A stretch of 64,000 nt of DNA from Streptomyces sp. NBC_01214 (GTDB lineage Bacteria; Actinomycetota; Actinomycetes; Streptomycetales; Streptomycetaceae). This document shows, piece by piece, positions 44,207 through 52,431 of this stretch (its first letter is position 1; each line of letters begins with the position of its first letter). The position numbers and the translations under genes were made by a program. The stretch lies in the NCBI RefSeq assembly GCF_026340975.1, contig NZ_JAPEOS010000003.1:744001-808000 (forward strand). Direction: 5' to 3'. Under the pieces are notes generated by a model. That model was not told the DNA's origin. It saw nothing but the letters and a program-made list of their open reading frames with translations, and made no database searches.

Positions 44207-44785
44207 ATGACCACTCAGCGCGTCAGCCGCTCCGCCGCACTCGCGGCCGCGGCGTTCTTTCTCCCCGTCGCCCTCGGGGCGGCGGCTCCGGCGTTCGCCG
44301 GCTCCCAGCAGACCGATCCGTTCGGTCCCGCCTGCGCGTCGGTACCGAAGGAAGGCTCCGGCAGCTTCGAGGGGATGGCGAAGGACCCCGTGGCCACCGC
44401 GGCCTCCCACAACCCCGAGCTCTCGACGCTGGTCACAGCCGTCAAGAAGGCCGGCCTGGTCGACACCCTGAACAACGCCGAGGGCATCACCGTCTTCGCC
44501 CCGACCAACGCCGCGTTCGCGAAGATCCCGAAGGCGGACCTGGACGAGATCCTGGCCGACGAGGCGGAACTGACCAAGATCCTCACCTATCACGTGGTGG
44601 GCGAGGAGATCACACCGGACCAGCTCGCCGACGGCTCGTTCAAGACGCTCGAAGGAGGGACCTTGACCACGGCCGGATCCGGGGAGACCTTCACCGTCAA
44701 CCGCAGCGCGAAGATCGTCTGCGGTGATGTGCGGACCGCCAACGCGACCGTCGACATCATCGACACGGTCCTCACGCCGATGTGA
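44207..44785 (+). CDS. Secreted fasciclin-domain protein
   Basis: A 192-residue exported protein. The signal peptide (SAALAAAAFFLPVALGAAAPAFAG) is followed by one FAS1 domain: DPVATAASHNPELSTLVTAV, KKAGLVDTLNNAEGITVFAP, TNAAFAKIPKADLDEILADE, LTKILTYHVVGEEITPDQLA and the final VDIIDTVLTPM. AAGGAG lies 6 bases before ATG 44207. It is a close relative of the lipoprotein at 51022 in the same locus and of mycobacterial MPT70/MPT83. FAS1 proteins act in adhesion or cell-surface binding. It probably belongs to the SigK regulon. Confidence 0.92.
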   Translation: MTTQRVSRSAALAAAAFFLPVALGAAAPAFAGSQQTDPFGPACASVPKEGSGSFEGMAKDPVATAASHNPELSTLVTAVKKAGLVDTLNNAEGITVFAPTNAAFAKIPKADLDEILADEAELTKILTYHVVGEEITPDQLADGSFKTLEGGTLTTAGSGETFTVNRSAKIVCGDVRTANATVDIIDTVLTPM

Positions 44786-44807
44786 CCGCGGCACGCCCTT
44801 CCCCTTC

Positions 44808-44855
44808 CCCTTCCGCGCTGTCGACCGTTCGGGGAAGGTCGACAGCGCGGAAGGG
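44808..44855. terminator. Bidirectional terminator
   Basis: A perfect 19-base inverted repeat (44808-44826 and 44837-44855) with a 10-base loop, arm CCCTTCCGCGCTGTCGACC. It separates the convergent fasciclin and cyclopropane synthase genes. Confidence 0.85.
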
Positions 44856-44910
44856 CAATCCGGCGTGCCCGAGGACGGATCTCCCGACCGCGCGCTTCAG
44901 GCGATGCCGG

Positions 44911-46197
44911 TCACCGGGGCTGCGGCTGCGGGTACCAGGCGGTGGGGGTGGCCGGCATGGCCGATCCGCCGTCACGAGTGGGGCGCACCGCCAGTAGTTG
45001 GTCGACGCCCATGCGGCGTTCGGAGAAGGCCAGCGAGGCGCCGGCCAGGTAGAGGCGCCACACCCGCCCGGTGGTCTCACCGACGAGGTCCTCCACCTCG
45101 GACCAGCGGTCTTCGAGACGGGTGCGCCAGGCGTCGATGGTGGCCGCGTAGTGCTCGCGCAGGGATTCGACGAAGCGGACCTCCAGGCCTGCGGCCTCCA
45201 GCAGGTCGGCGGTGCTGCCGACGGGCCGCATGTGCATGTCGGGTGCGATGTACGACTCGATGAAGGCCCCTCCGCCGGGTGCGTCGGCGCCGCGTGACAT
45301 CTGCTGGATCAGGAGCCGGCCCTCGGGACGCAGTGCGTCGTGCAGCTTGCCGGCGAAGGCGGGGTACTCGGCGTCGCCGACGTGTTCGCCCATCTCGATG
45401 GCGCAGGCCGCGTCGTATCCGCCGCCGTCGATGTGGCGCCAGTGCCTCAGCTGGACCTCCACCCGTTCGGCCACGCCCTCGCGGAGGGCCCGCTCGGTGA
45501 CGAAGTCCCGTTGCTGCCGGGAGAGGGTGACCGCGGTGACTTGCACCTTGTGTTCCCGAGCGGCGTGCACGGCGAGGGAACCCCAGCCGCATCCGACGTC
45601 CAGGAGCCGGTCGCCGGCACGCAGTCCGAGCTTGCGGCAGATCAGCTCCAGCTTGTCCCGCTGGGCCTCGGCCAGGCCGTACGTGGCGTCGGCCGGGCGG
45701 GCCCAGTAGGCGCACGAGTAGGCCATCGACTCGTCGAGCAGCAGCGCGTAGAAGTCGTTGGACACGTCGTAGTGGTGGCTGATCGCGGCGCGGTCGCGGG
45801 AAGAGCTGTGCAGACGGCCGGTGAGCCGGGCGCGCCCGTCCGGCCGGCGCGGCGGCAACGAAGCCGCGCCCAGTCCGACGGCGAGGGTCGCGGCCGCCGC
45901 CAGTCGGGCCGGACGCGGACGGGTGATGCCGTGGTCGCGCACGGTCCGGCCGGCCTGGGAGAGGGCGGTGGCCAGGTCCCCCTCGACATCGAGGTCGCCG
46001 CTGATGTAGGCCTCGGCCAGGCCCAGCTCACCGGGCTGCCACAACAGGCGGCGCAGGGCATCGGGGGAGCGCAGTACCACCAGGGGGGCGTCGGCGGGGC
46101 CGGCCTCACCGCCCTCCCAGTCGCGCAGTCGGACGGGAAGCGGGCCGGCGAAGAAGTGGCTCAGCAACGCGGTGAGACGTTCGACCGGGGGCTTCAT
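44911..46197 (-). CDS. Cyclopropane-fatty-acid-phospholipid synthase
   Basis: A 428-residue SAM-dependent lipid methyltransferase (CMAS/UfaA family). It has SHHYDVSNDFYALLLDESMAYSCAYW near residue 140, the SAM motif LLDVGCGWGSLAVHAA near 195, and EMGEHVGDAEYPAFAG plus FIESYIAPDMHM near 270-310. An N-terminal region (about 1-120) typical of the bacterial enzyme precedes it. ATG 46197 has GAAGGAGA upstream. In the mycobacterial SigK locus a related gene (ufaA1) follows an FAD oxidase gene. Here a remnant of such a gene lies directly upstream. Confidence 0.9.
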   Translation of the reverse strand: MKPPVERLTALLSHFFAGPLPVRLRDWEGGEAGPADAPLVVLRSPDALRRLLWQPGELGLAEAYISGDLDVEGDLATALSQAGRTVRDHGITRPRPARLAAAATLAVGLGAASLPPRRPDGRARLTGRLHSSSRDRAAISHHYDVSNDFYALLLDESMAYSCAYWARPADATYGLAEAQRDKLELICRKLGLRAGDRLLDVGCGWGSLAVHAAREHKVQVTAVTLSRQQRDFVTERALREGVAERVEVQLRHWRHIDGGGYDAACAIEMGEHVGDAEYPAFAGKLHDALRPEGRLLIQQMSRGADAPGGGAFIESYIAPDMHMRPVGSTADLLEAAGLEVRFVESLREHYAATIDAWRTRLEDRWSEVEDLVGETTGRVWRLYLAGASLAFSERRMGVDQLLAVRPTRDGGSAMPATPTAWYPQPQPR

Positions 46198-46363
46198 CGG
46201 CGGTCTCCTTCGGCGAGGTGGCGGGGGCGGCACTCGGACTGCGAGCAGACGGGGGAGGGTTGCCCCGTGCCCCGCGGGGGGACGTCGAAGCCGAGGTCGG
46301 CGCCGGCCCGCCGGTGGGCGGTGAAGTGTGCGCGCCACGGCCGCGGCGTGGCCGCGACCGTAC

Positions 46364-46423
46364 GCAGGTCCACGGTCTGCAGGTCCACGGTCTGCAGGTT
46401 CACGGTCCGCAGGTTCACGAACC
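46364..46423. repeat. Four tandem 15-base repeats
   Basis: GCAGGTCCACGGTCT is repeated at 46364-46378 and 46379-46393, with variants at 46394-46408 and 46409-46423. On the minus strand it encodes a pentapeptide-like series (VDLQT, VDLRT, VNLQT, VNLRT). It lies within the decayed region before the cyclopropane synthase gene. Confidence 0.7.
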
Positions 46424-46429
46424 GCCCTC

Positions 46430-46580
46430 CTGGCCGGGGCGGTGCAGGGGGGTGGGCACGGCCGCCGAGGCCTTCGTTCGCCCCGTACGGGGTCACCTGA
46501 CCTGAGGCCGCCCGCATGAGGGCGGCGGTCGGCCCCGCCCCGCCGGCACCGATGACCGCCGCTCCTTGGTGTTCCGCCAC
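46430..46580 (-). pseudogene. N-terminal remnant of an FAD-dependent amine oxidase-like gene
   Basis: GTG 46580 begins a frame reading VAEHQGAAVIGAGGAGPTAA, with a GxGxxG dinucleotide-binding motif, then YGANEGLGGRAHPPAP. This matches the start of FAD oxidoreductases found with cyclopropane synthases (VAVIGAGVAGLTAAY...YEADDRLGGHAHT). After this the sequence enters the 15-base repeats and loses homology. The DUF1365 gene usually between the two is also absent. Confidence 0.55.
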
Positions 46581-46678
46581 AACTGCTCCCGCCACTCGAC
46601 ACGCCGCTGGTGCGCGGCCGTTTCACCCGTACTTCGCAGCTGAGAGCCGGGCGGATTGCCGATGACGCGGTGCGGGAG

Positions 46679-47161
46679 TCAGGCGGGCAGGGCGGCGAGC
46701 TGCGAGGCGAGGGCCGCGGCCGGTGGGAAGGTGGCGCCCACGGCCGTCACGTGCTTCCAGTGCAGGCGGCCGTCGGCGTCGATGATGAACACCGAACGCC
46801 GCAGGCCGATCAGGGGCGCGGTGATACCCAAAGACCTTGCCACGGCCCGGTCCGGGTCGGACAGGAGCGGCATCCGCAACTGCCTGGCCCGGGCGAACCG
46901 CTCGTGGCTGTCGATGCTTTGGGCGCTGATCCCCCACACCACCGCCCCCGTGGACTGCAGTTCCTCCAGCCCGTCGGAGTAGGAGCACAACTGGGCGGTG
47001 CACACGGGGGTGTCATCACCGGGGTAGAAGGCGAGGACCACCGGGTTTCCGCGCTGCTCGCGCAGGCTGTAGTCGCCTCGGCGGAAGGTTTCTCCGGCGA
47101 GTCGTCCGCCGGAGAGACGGAACTCGCCGAGGACGGATCCGATCTTCGGGGTGCTGGGCAT
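46679..47161 (-). CDS. Peroxiredoxin (AhpC/BCP type)
   Basis: A 160-residue thioredoxin-fold peroxidase. The peroxidatic Cys is in FYPGDDTPVCTAQLCSYSDG near residue 53 (PxxxTxxC pattern); the second Cys five residues later is the BCP-type resolving Cys. PLLSDPDRAVARSLGI and RSVFIIDADGRLHWKHV complete the fold. No signal peptide is seen, so it acts in the cytoplasm. It ends 77 bases upstream of the RskA gene on the same strand and may detoxify peroxides under the SigK stress response. Confidence 0.9.
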   Translation of the reverse strand: MPSTPKIGSVLGEFRLSGGRLAGETFRRGDYSLREQRGNPVVLAFYPGDDTPVCTAQLCSYSDGLEELQSTGAVVWGISAQSIDSHERFARARQLRMPLLSDPDRAVARSLGITAPLIGLRRSVFIIDADGRLHWKHVTAVGATFPPAAALASQLAALPA

Positions 47162-47237
47162 GTGCCCTCCTTCGTGTGTGTCGGTTGCGGGTGGCAGGTG
47201 ATGACCCGCTGCCCGGCTGGGCCCGGCCGCTGTCCCG

Positions 47238-47981
47238 TCAGGCGGGCAGGGACATCAGTAGCAGGGGATCGGTGGTGGGCCGGGACGACCCTCCGGCAGG
47301 TTCGACGGTGAGGCCGACCGCGGTGGCGGCGGCCGGGCTGCCGTGGAGCGGCACGGTTCCGTCGCCGGTGATGAACCCGGCCGGACGCATGCTGCCGCCG
47401 ATGTCCAGCCACAGCTGGTAGGTCTTGCCCGGTGCCGGGGCGGGCAGACCGGTAGCGGCGAGGACGGCCTCGTTCCGGTGGCCGGAGGAGACGACGGTCA
47501 TCAGCGCACCGTTGGCCGCCTTGCCGTGGGCGGCACGGGCGTCGGGCGACGCGAGGACGCTACTGAAGGCGTCGAGCCGCTCTTCCGTCTGCCGGGCACG
47601 CTGCGTGGAACCCTCGTGCTGCCGGGCGGCCAGACCCGCGAAGGACGCGGCGGCGGCCAGACAGGCGGCCAGGACGAAGGAGCCGGTCCCGCGGCGAAGC
47701 CGGCCACCGGTCCACTTCGCACCCGCGGGGGTCGGCACCCGCGGGGGGAGCTGGCGTACGCCGTCGACCGCTGACAGGGCGCGCCGCTTCATGGCGGCCG
47801 GCGGGACCCGGGACGCGGCGGCGGCGAGCCGTGCGGCGGTGGCCTCGAACTCCGCCGCCTCCTGGCGGCATTCCTCGCAGCGCCGCAGGTGGATGCCGAA
47901 CGCCGCGCGTTCCGCGGGGTCGAGGGCGTTCAGGGCGTGGGCGGCGGAGAGGGTGTGCACGTCGGTGGGGTGCTGGTTCAT
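47238..47981 (-). CDS. rskA: RskA-like anti-sigma factor (zinc-finger, one membrane span)
   Basis: A 247-residue anti-sigma factor. The cytoplasmic anti-sigma domain is about 1-75, with the zinc motif FGIHLRRCEECRQEAAEFEA (His-x3-Cys-x2-Cys). A membrane helix (SFVLAACLAAAASFAGLAA, about 103-121) leads to an outer RskA domain (NEAVLAATGLPAPAPGKTYQ, LWLDIGGSMRPAGFITGDG). Its ATG overlaps the sigma gene stop by 4 bases. It should hold SigK at the membrane and release it after regulated proteolysis. Confidence 0.88.
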   Translation of the reverse strand: MNQHPTDVHTLSAAHALNALDPAERAAFGIHLRRCEECRQEAAEFEATAARLAAAASRVPPAAMKRRALSAVDGVRQLPPRVPTPAGAKWTGGRLRRGTGSFVLAACLAAAASFAGLAARQHEGSTQRARQTEERLDAFSSVLASPDARAAHGKAANGALMTVVSSGHRNEAVLAATGLPAPAPGKTYQLWLDIGGSMRPAGFITGDGTVPLHGSPAAATAVGLTVEPAGGSSRPTTDPLLLMSLPA

Positions 47982-48565
47982 GTGGTCACCCCCATGCAGT
48001 CGCGGAGCCGGATGAGTCCGTCGCGCATGCGCGTCTTGACGGTGGGAAGCGGTGCGTCGAGGACTTCGGCGATCTCACGGCAGGTGAGCCCCTGGTAGTA
48101 GGCCAGGGTCACGGCCTGGCGCTGGAGTTCGGTGAGGCCGCGCAGGCAGCGGCGTACCTGTTCGCTGTCCAGGCGGGTCTCGACCCGTTCGGCGACCTCG
48201 TCGAAGGCGGTGGTGTGCTCGCGGGCCGCCCGGGCCTGTTCGCGATCGGTCGAGGCCTGGGCGGAGCGGACCCGGTCGACGGCCCGCCGGTGGGCGATGG
48301 TCGCCGCCCACGTGGTGACGCTGGCGGAGTCGGGCCGGTAGCGGGCGGCCTGCCGCCACAGGTCGATCATGACCTCCTGGGCGACCTCCTCGGACTGGGC
48401 CCGGTCCCGTACGACTTTGATCACGATCCCGAACACCATGGGAGCCAAGGCGTCGTACACGGTGGAGAAGGCCTCTTTGTCGCCTTGGGCGACCTGCCGC
48501 ATGACATCGGCGAGATCGAGGCGGCCGGTGGTGCCGGGGGAACCGAAGGGCAGCGGCCGGCTCAC
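47978..48565 (-). CDS. sigK: ECF sigma factor SigK
   Basis: A 195-residue ECF sigma factor. Region 2 is seen in EAFSTVYDALAPMVFGIVIK and SEEVAQEVMIDLWRQAARYR, and region 4 in QRQAVTLAYYQGLTCREIAE followed by PLPTVKTRMRDGLIRLRD. The order, length and linked RskA gene match SigK. GTG 48565 has no ribosome binding site of its own. It overlaps the stop of a 26-codon upstream ORF that has a good one, so translation is probably coupled. Targets are likely the two fasciclin genes and the molybdopterin oxidoreductase. Confidence 0.88.
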   Translation of the reverse strand: MSRPLPFGSPGTTGRLDLADVMRQVAQGDKEAFSTVYDALAPMVFGIVIKVVRDRAQSEEVAQEVMIDLWRQAARYRPDSASVTTWAATIAHRRAVDRVRSAQASTDREQARAAREHTTAFDEVAERVETRLDSEQVRRCLRGLTELQRQAVTLAYYQGLTCREIAEVLDAPLPTVKTRMRDGLIRLRDCMGVTT

Positions 48566-48645
48566 CGGCCGGGCCCCGGCCAGGGCGACCAGCCGCAGTG
48601 GCGGTCCGGGCCGGCCGTCCGGGGGCGGGGTGTCCGTCGCATGTC
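48562..48645 (-). CDS. 26-codon upstream ORF coupled to sigK
   Basis: An ATG at 48640-48642 is preceded by GAAGAAGGA at a 5-base distance. The frame is rich in Arg, Pro, Trp and Gly (RTPRPRTAG, CGWSPWPGPG) and ends in a TGA at 48562-48564 that overlaps the sigK GTG. It is probably a leader peptide that feeds ribosomes to sigK. No family resemblance is known. Confidence 0.4.
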   Translation of the reverse strand, partial: DMRRTPRPRTAGPDRHCGWSPWPGPGR

Positions 48646-49333
48646 AGTCCTTCTTCGCCGGCGCGGGTGAGGGGCCGGACCGCCACGCGCCGGGGCGGTC
48701 CGGTAGCAGAGCCAAGGGATGGGTCTGAACGGTTCTTCGGAGCGGACGTTCGTACGGATGGGAGGGCGTTTCGTCAGGCCGGGGGCCAATCGTTCCCCTG
48801 CGCGAGTGAGCCCGGTCGCCGCCCCGGCCCAGCCGGAACCGTGGCGGCTGCTGCGGGTGGCGTACTGACCCGGCGTCGGTTCGGGGAACCTCGTCCAGGT
48901 CCCGATCCGCGTCCCGGTCACCGCGTGTGGGAACACGGTCAGCAGCATCGGCCTGCTGAGCCGTCGTCCGGCAACACCTTCGTCAACGCCTGACCCGGTA
49001 CCGCTGACCGGCTCCGGTCCGCCGCCGAGGAGGTGCGGTGGCGCGGACCCGGTGGCCCGACCCGCCGTGCGGGCGGGCGGGCACCGACACCTCCCGCCGC
49101 ACACGCATCGCGCGGAGCGGAGCGGGCCCGCTGCGGGTGGGTGTCGGCACGGCCACTCGCAACACCCCACCCGGGCCGCCGTGAACACGGTCACGCGCCC
49201 GACAGCGCAGAAGCCCGAAGTGTCGTCGTGCGGGAGCTTGGTGAGGGCAGGCGCGGGCTGGCGCACCCGCGCGGTGCCGGCTCGCGGAGCCTGAACCCTC
49301 CCGACACCGGGACTCATTCGTTCGGGTGAGGGG
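48646..49333. other. Divergent intergenic region of the SigK locus
   Basis: About 690 bases between the sigK leader and the molybdopterin oxidoreductase promoter. No gene is recognised in either direction. The sigK promoter on the minus strand should be here. A CATTCG at 49316-49321 is the reverse of the -10-like CGAATG, but no matching -35 was found beside it. Confidence 0.4.
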
Positions 49334-49362
49334 CCAATCCGCCTGGTGGGTGCTGCCGAATG
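49334..49362 (+). promoter_or_regulatory. Candidate SigK promoter, leaderless start of the oxidoreductase gene
   Basis: CCAATCC at 49334-49340 and CCGAATG at 49356-49362. The ATC-N17-CGAATG pattern is the same as before the first fasciclin gene. The -10-like element ends 6 bases before GTG 49369, so transcription would start at or near that codon. Confidence 0.55.
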
Positions 49363-49368
49363 CCGCAT

Positions 49369-50946
49369 GTGAGCAGCTTCCGCACCACCCTCACCCGGGC
49401 AGGCCTCGGGGCACTGTCCGGCCTGCTGGCCGGGTTCTCCGCGCTGGCGGTGGCCGAGCTGACCGCTGCCCTGGTGCGGCCCGCGGCCGGACCGGTGACG
49501 GTGGTCGGGGGCGTGGTCATCGACCGGACCCCGGCCCAGGTCAAGGACTTCGCGATCCGCACGTTCGGCGAGAACGACAAGCTCGTCCTCCAACTCGGCA
49601 TCCTCGTCCTGTTGAGCCTGTTCGCGATCGCCCTGGGCATCCTCGCCCTGAGGTACCGCAGGGTGGGGGCGGCCGGGGTGCTGGCGTTCGGGGGCATCGG
49701 TGGGGCAGCCGCCCTGAGTCGGCCCGACAGCGCCGGAATCGCGGACGTCCTGCCGTCCGTGGTGGGCGCGGTGGCTGGCGCCGCGGTGCTCTACGTCCTG
49801 ACGGGCAGGGCCGGTCCCACCGGCTCGCCGAACGGGGCCGAGCGCCCCCGGGACGGCTGGAGCCGGCGGGGTTTCCTCAACGCTGCCGCCGCCACCGCGG
49901 CCTCGGCAGCCACCGCCGGAGCGCTGGGCCGGGCGCTGTCCGGCCGGCAAGGCGAGGGAGCGGTCGCCTCGCGGGCCGCGCTCACCCTGCCCGCCCCCAC
50001 CTCTCCCGCCCCCGTGGTGCCGGCCGGAGCCGGGTTGAAGGTGGACGGCATCAGCCCGTTCACCACGCCGGTCCGGGACTTCTACCGTGTCGACACGGCA
50101 CTCGTCGTCCCCAGGATCGACGCCGGCGCGTGGCGGCTGCGCGTGCACGGCAAGGGCGTTGCCCGGCCCCGTACCTACACCCTCGACCAGCTCCTGGCCC
50201 GCCCGCTGATCGAACGGGACATCACCCTGACCTGTGTGTCGAACGAGGTCGGTGGCCCCTACCTCGGCAACGCCCGCTGGCTCGGCGTAGGCCTGGCCGA
50301 TCTGCTGGCCGAGTGCGGGGTGGAACCGCCGTCGAAGGGCGGCAACGCCGATCAGCTGGTGGCCCGTTCCGTGGACGGCATGACGCTCGGATCCCCGGTC
50401 GAGGACGTCATGGACGGCCGCGACGCCATGCTCGCGGTCGGCATGAACGGCGAACCGCTCCCGTTCGAGCACGGCTTTCCCGTCCGCATGCTCGTCCCGG
50501 GCCTCTACGGCTACGTCTCGGCGTGCAAGTGGATCGAGGACATCGAACTCACCACTTTCGACGCCTACGACCCCTACTGGGTCAAGCGCGGGTGGGCCCG
50601 CCGGGCGCCGATCAAGACCCAGTCGCGCATCGACACCCCCAAGCCCTTCGGGCGTCCCGCCGCCGGCACGGTCATGGTCGCCGGCGTCGCGTGGGCGCAG
50701 CGCCGCGGCATCACCCGTGTCGAGGTACGGATCGACGACGGACCGTGGCAGGACACCGACCTCGCCGTCCAGGACACCGTCGACACCTGGCGCCAGTGGT
50801 CCTACCGCTGGAACGCCGCACCCGGCGGGCACACGATCACCGTCCGCGCCACCGACGGCACCGGCGCGGTGCAGAGCGAACAGCGCGCGCGGACCATCCC
50901 CGACGGCGCGAGCGGCTGGCACAGCGTCTTCGTCACCGTCACCTGA
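49369..50946 (+). CDS. Membrane-bound molybdopterin-dependent oxidoreductase
   Basis: A 525-residue protein. About four N-terminal membrane helices (for example GLLAGFSALAVAELTAALV and LGILVLLSLFAIALGILAL) and a twin-arginine-like SRRGFLNAAAATA precede the sulfite oxidase-type Mo-binding domain (about 215-430): DFYRVDTALVVPRIDAGAWR, ITLTCVSNEVGGPYLGNARW (ligand Cys), and GFPVRMLVPGLYGYVSACKW. A C-terminal dimer domain follows. The frame has an ATG at 49360, but GTG 49369 is preferred because a promoter-like -10 covers the ATG and would give a leaderless mRNA. The fasciclin lipoprotein gene follows after 75 bases, probably in the same operon. Confidence 0.87.
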   Translation: MSSFRTTLTRAGLGALSGLLAGFSALAVAELTAALVRPAAGPVTVVGGVVIDRTPAQVKDFAIRTFGENDKLVLQLGILVLLSLFAIALGILALRYRRVGAAGVLAFGGIGGAAALSRPDSAGIADVLPSVVGAVAGAAVLYVLTGRAGPTGSPNGAERPRDGWSRRGFLNAAAATAASAATAGALGRALSGRQGEGAVASRAALTLPAPTSPAPVVPAGAGLKVDGISPFTTPVRDFYRVDTALVVPRIDAGAWRLRVHGKGVARPRTYTLDQLLARPLIERDITLTCVSNEVGGPYLGNARWLGVGLADLLAECGVEPPSKGGNADQLVARSVDGMTLGSPVEDVMDGRDAMLAVGMNGEPLPFEHGFPVRMLVPGLYGYVSACKWIEDIELTTFDAYDPYWVKRGWARRAPIKTQSRIDTPKPFGRPAAGTVMVAGVAWAQRRGITRVEVRIDDGPWQDTDLAVQDTVDTWRQWSYRWNAAPGGHTITVRATDGTGAVQSEQRARTIPDGASGWHSVFVTVT

Positions 50947-51021
50947 GACCACCGGACGGGCCCACAGCCGAACCGGCAGCACCCGCACACCCCGGATCAA
51001 CCTTCCAAGGAGCAAACAACC

Positions 51022-51672
51022 ATGAACAGCATGCGCATCCGCCGTACCGCGCTCGCCGTCGCTGCCGCCGTCGTCCTGCCCTTCTCGCTGGCCGCGTGCT
51101 CGGACTCCGGCAGCGACACCAAGGCAGCCTCCACACCCGTCGCCGACGACGCTGCCAAGTCGGGCGGGAGCACCGCCGCCGACAGCACGATGACGAGCGA
51201 CAAGCCGTTCGGCGCGGCCTGTGCCGGCGTCCCCGCCGAGGGCGCGGGCTCGTTCGACGGCATGGCCAAGGATCCGGTCGCCACGGCCGCGTCCAACAAC
51301 CCGGCCCTGTCCACCCTGGTGGCCGCGGTCAAGCAGGCGGGTCTCGTGGACACCCTGAACAACGCCACGGACATCACGGTCTTCGCCCCGACCAACGACG
51401 CCTTCGCGAAGATCCCCAAGGCCGACCTCGACAAGGTCCTCGCCGACAAGGCGACACTGACCAAGATCCTCACCTACCACGTGGTGGGCCAGAAGCTCAC
51501 CCCGAAGCAGCTGGAGAACGGCTCCTTCGAGACCCTCCAGAAGGGCATGGTCACCACGAAGGGCTCCGGCGAGTCCTACAAGGTCAACGACACGTCGAAG
51601 GTGGTCTGCGGCAACGTGAAGACCGCCAACGCCAACGTCTACATCGTCGACACCGTCCTGATGCCCAAGTAG
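51022..51672 (+). CDS. Fasciclin-domain lipoprotein
   Basis: A 216-residue lipoprotein. The signal ends in FSLAACSDSG, a clear lipobox with Cys at about residue 26. A Ser/Asp/Thr linker follows, then a FAS1 domain: DPVATAASNNPALSTLVAAV, KQAGLVDTLNNATDITVFAP, TNDAFAKIPKADLDKVLADK and the final VYIVDTVLMPK. It closely resembles the secreted copy at 44207; the pair parallels MPT83 (lipoprotein) and MPT70 (secreted). AAGGAG lies before the ATG. Confidence 0.92.
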   Translation: MNSMRIRRTALAVAAAVVLPFSLAACSDSGSDTKAASTPVADDAAKSGGSTAADSTMTSDKPFGAACAGVPAEGAGSFDGMAKDPVATAASNNPALSTLVAAVKQAGLVDTLNNATDITVFAPTNDAFAKIPKADLDKVLADKATLTKILTYHVVGQKLTPKQLENGSFETLQKGMVTTKGSGESYKVNDTSKVVCGNVKTANANVYIVDTVLMPK

Positions 51673-51722
51673 CCCCGCGGGCGCCGTTCGGCGCGGAACG
51701 CGTGGGGGCGCGAGTACGACGT

Positions 51723-51766
51723 CCGGTGGCCCGGCAGCTCCGACCCGGGAGGTGCCGGGCCACCGG
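51723..51766. terminator. Bidirectional terminator after the fasciclin lipoprotein
   Basis: A perfect 14-base inverted repeat, CCGGTGGCCCGGCA at 51723-51736 and its complement at 51753-51766, with a 16-base loop, between convergent genes. Confidence 0.8.
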
Positions 51767-51789
51767 CACGCGTGCGGGTGCCCTTCGGC

Positions 51790-52431
51790 TCACCGCTGCT
51801 TCCCGAGGCTGCCGGCGGCGCCGTCGTCCGGGTGGGCGGGGAGGGTCCGGTGCATCGTGGTCACCGCGCCGAAGCCCATGAGGCCCTTCAGGTAAGGCGT
51901 CTGTTCGGTGCGCACGGCGTCGAAGCCGTGGCGTTCGTAGAGGGCGCGGGCGCGCGGATTGACGTCGATGACGTCCAGGCGGACGCGCGAGCAGCCGTGT
52001 TCGGCGGCCACGGCCGCGATCTCCGTGAGCAGCAGGCTGCCGACGCCCTTGCCCCGCCCTGCCGGGTCGACGGCGATGCCGTCCATGACCAGTTCCCCGG
52101 GCTCGGGGGTGCGTTCGAGCAGGGCCAGCACGGCGAGCCGGGGCAGTCCGCGGAAGAGCCCGTAAGCCGACAGCACGTCGCGCACACCTCCGCCGGTCAG
52201 GCCGCGTCCGCCCAGCCGGTACCCGGCCACGCCGACCACCCCGTCCCCGTCCGGGGCGAGGGCGACCACGGCGCGGTCGTGGTGGAGGTGGCGGGCGATG
52301 AAGGCCCGGCCGTGCTCGGGCGGGTTGAGGGCGGCCCCGAGCTTGCGGCCGAAGGCTTCCCAGTACAGGGCTGCGACCTGGTCCTCGGCGCCGTGCGGCA
52401 CGCCGCGCCGGACGACGACTGCTGTGTCCAC
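51790..52431 (-). CDS. GNAT family N-acetyltransferase
   Basis: A 213-residue GNAT. The acetyl-CoA loop is seen in VMDGIAVDPAGRGKGVGSLL near residue 115-135, followed by RVRLDVIDVNPRARALYERH and the LYERHGF motif. GTG 52431 is chosen because GGAGGAATC lies directly upstream. The frame is open far beyond it. It is divergent from the alpha/beta hydrolase gene. Substrate unknown. Confidence 0.87.
   Translation of the reverse strand: MDTAVVVRRGVPHGAEDQVAALYWEAFGRKLGAALNPPEHGRAFIARHLHHDRAVVALAPDGDGVVGVAGYRLGGRGLTGGGVRDVLSAYGLFRGLPRLAVLALLERTPEPGELVMDGIAVDPAGRGKGVGSLLLTEIAAVAAEHGCSRVRLDVIDVNPRARALYERHGFDAVRTEQTPYLKGLMGFGAVTTMHRTLPAHPDDGAAGSLGKQR

Noticed and set aside
48562..51480. A 972-codon minus-strand open frame over the oxidoreductase and fasciclin genes
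   Set aside because: It runs opposite two clearly identified genes, and its low-complexity product has no homology pattern. Only its last 26 codons, with their own ribosome binding site, are worth noting as the sigK leader.
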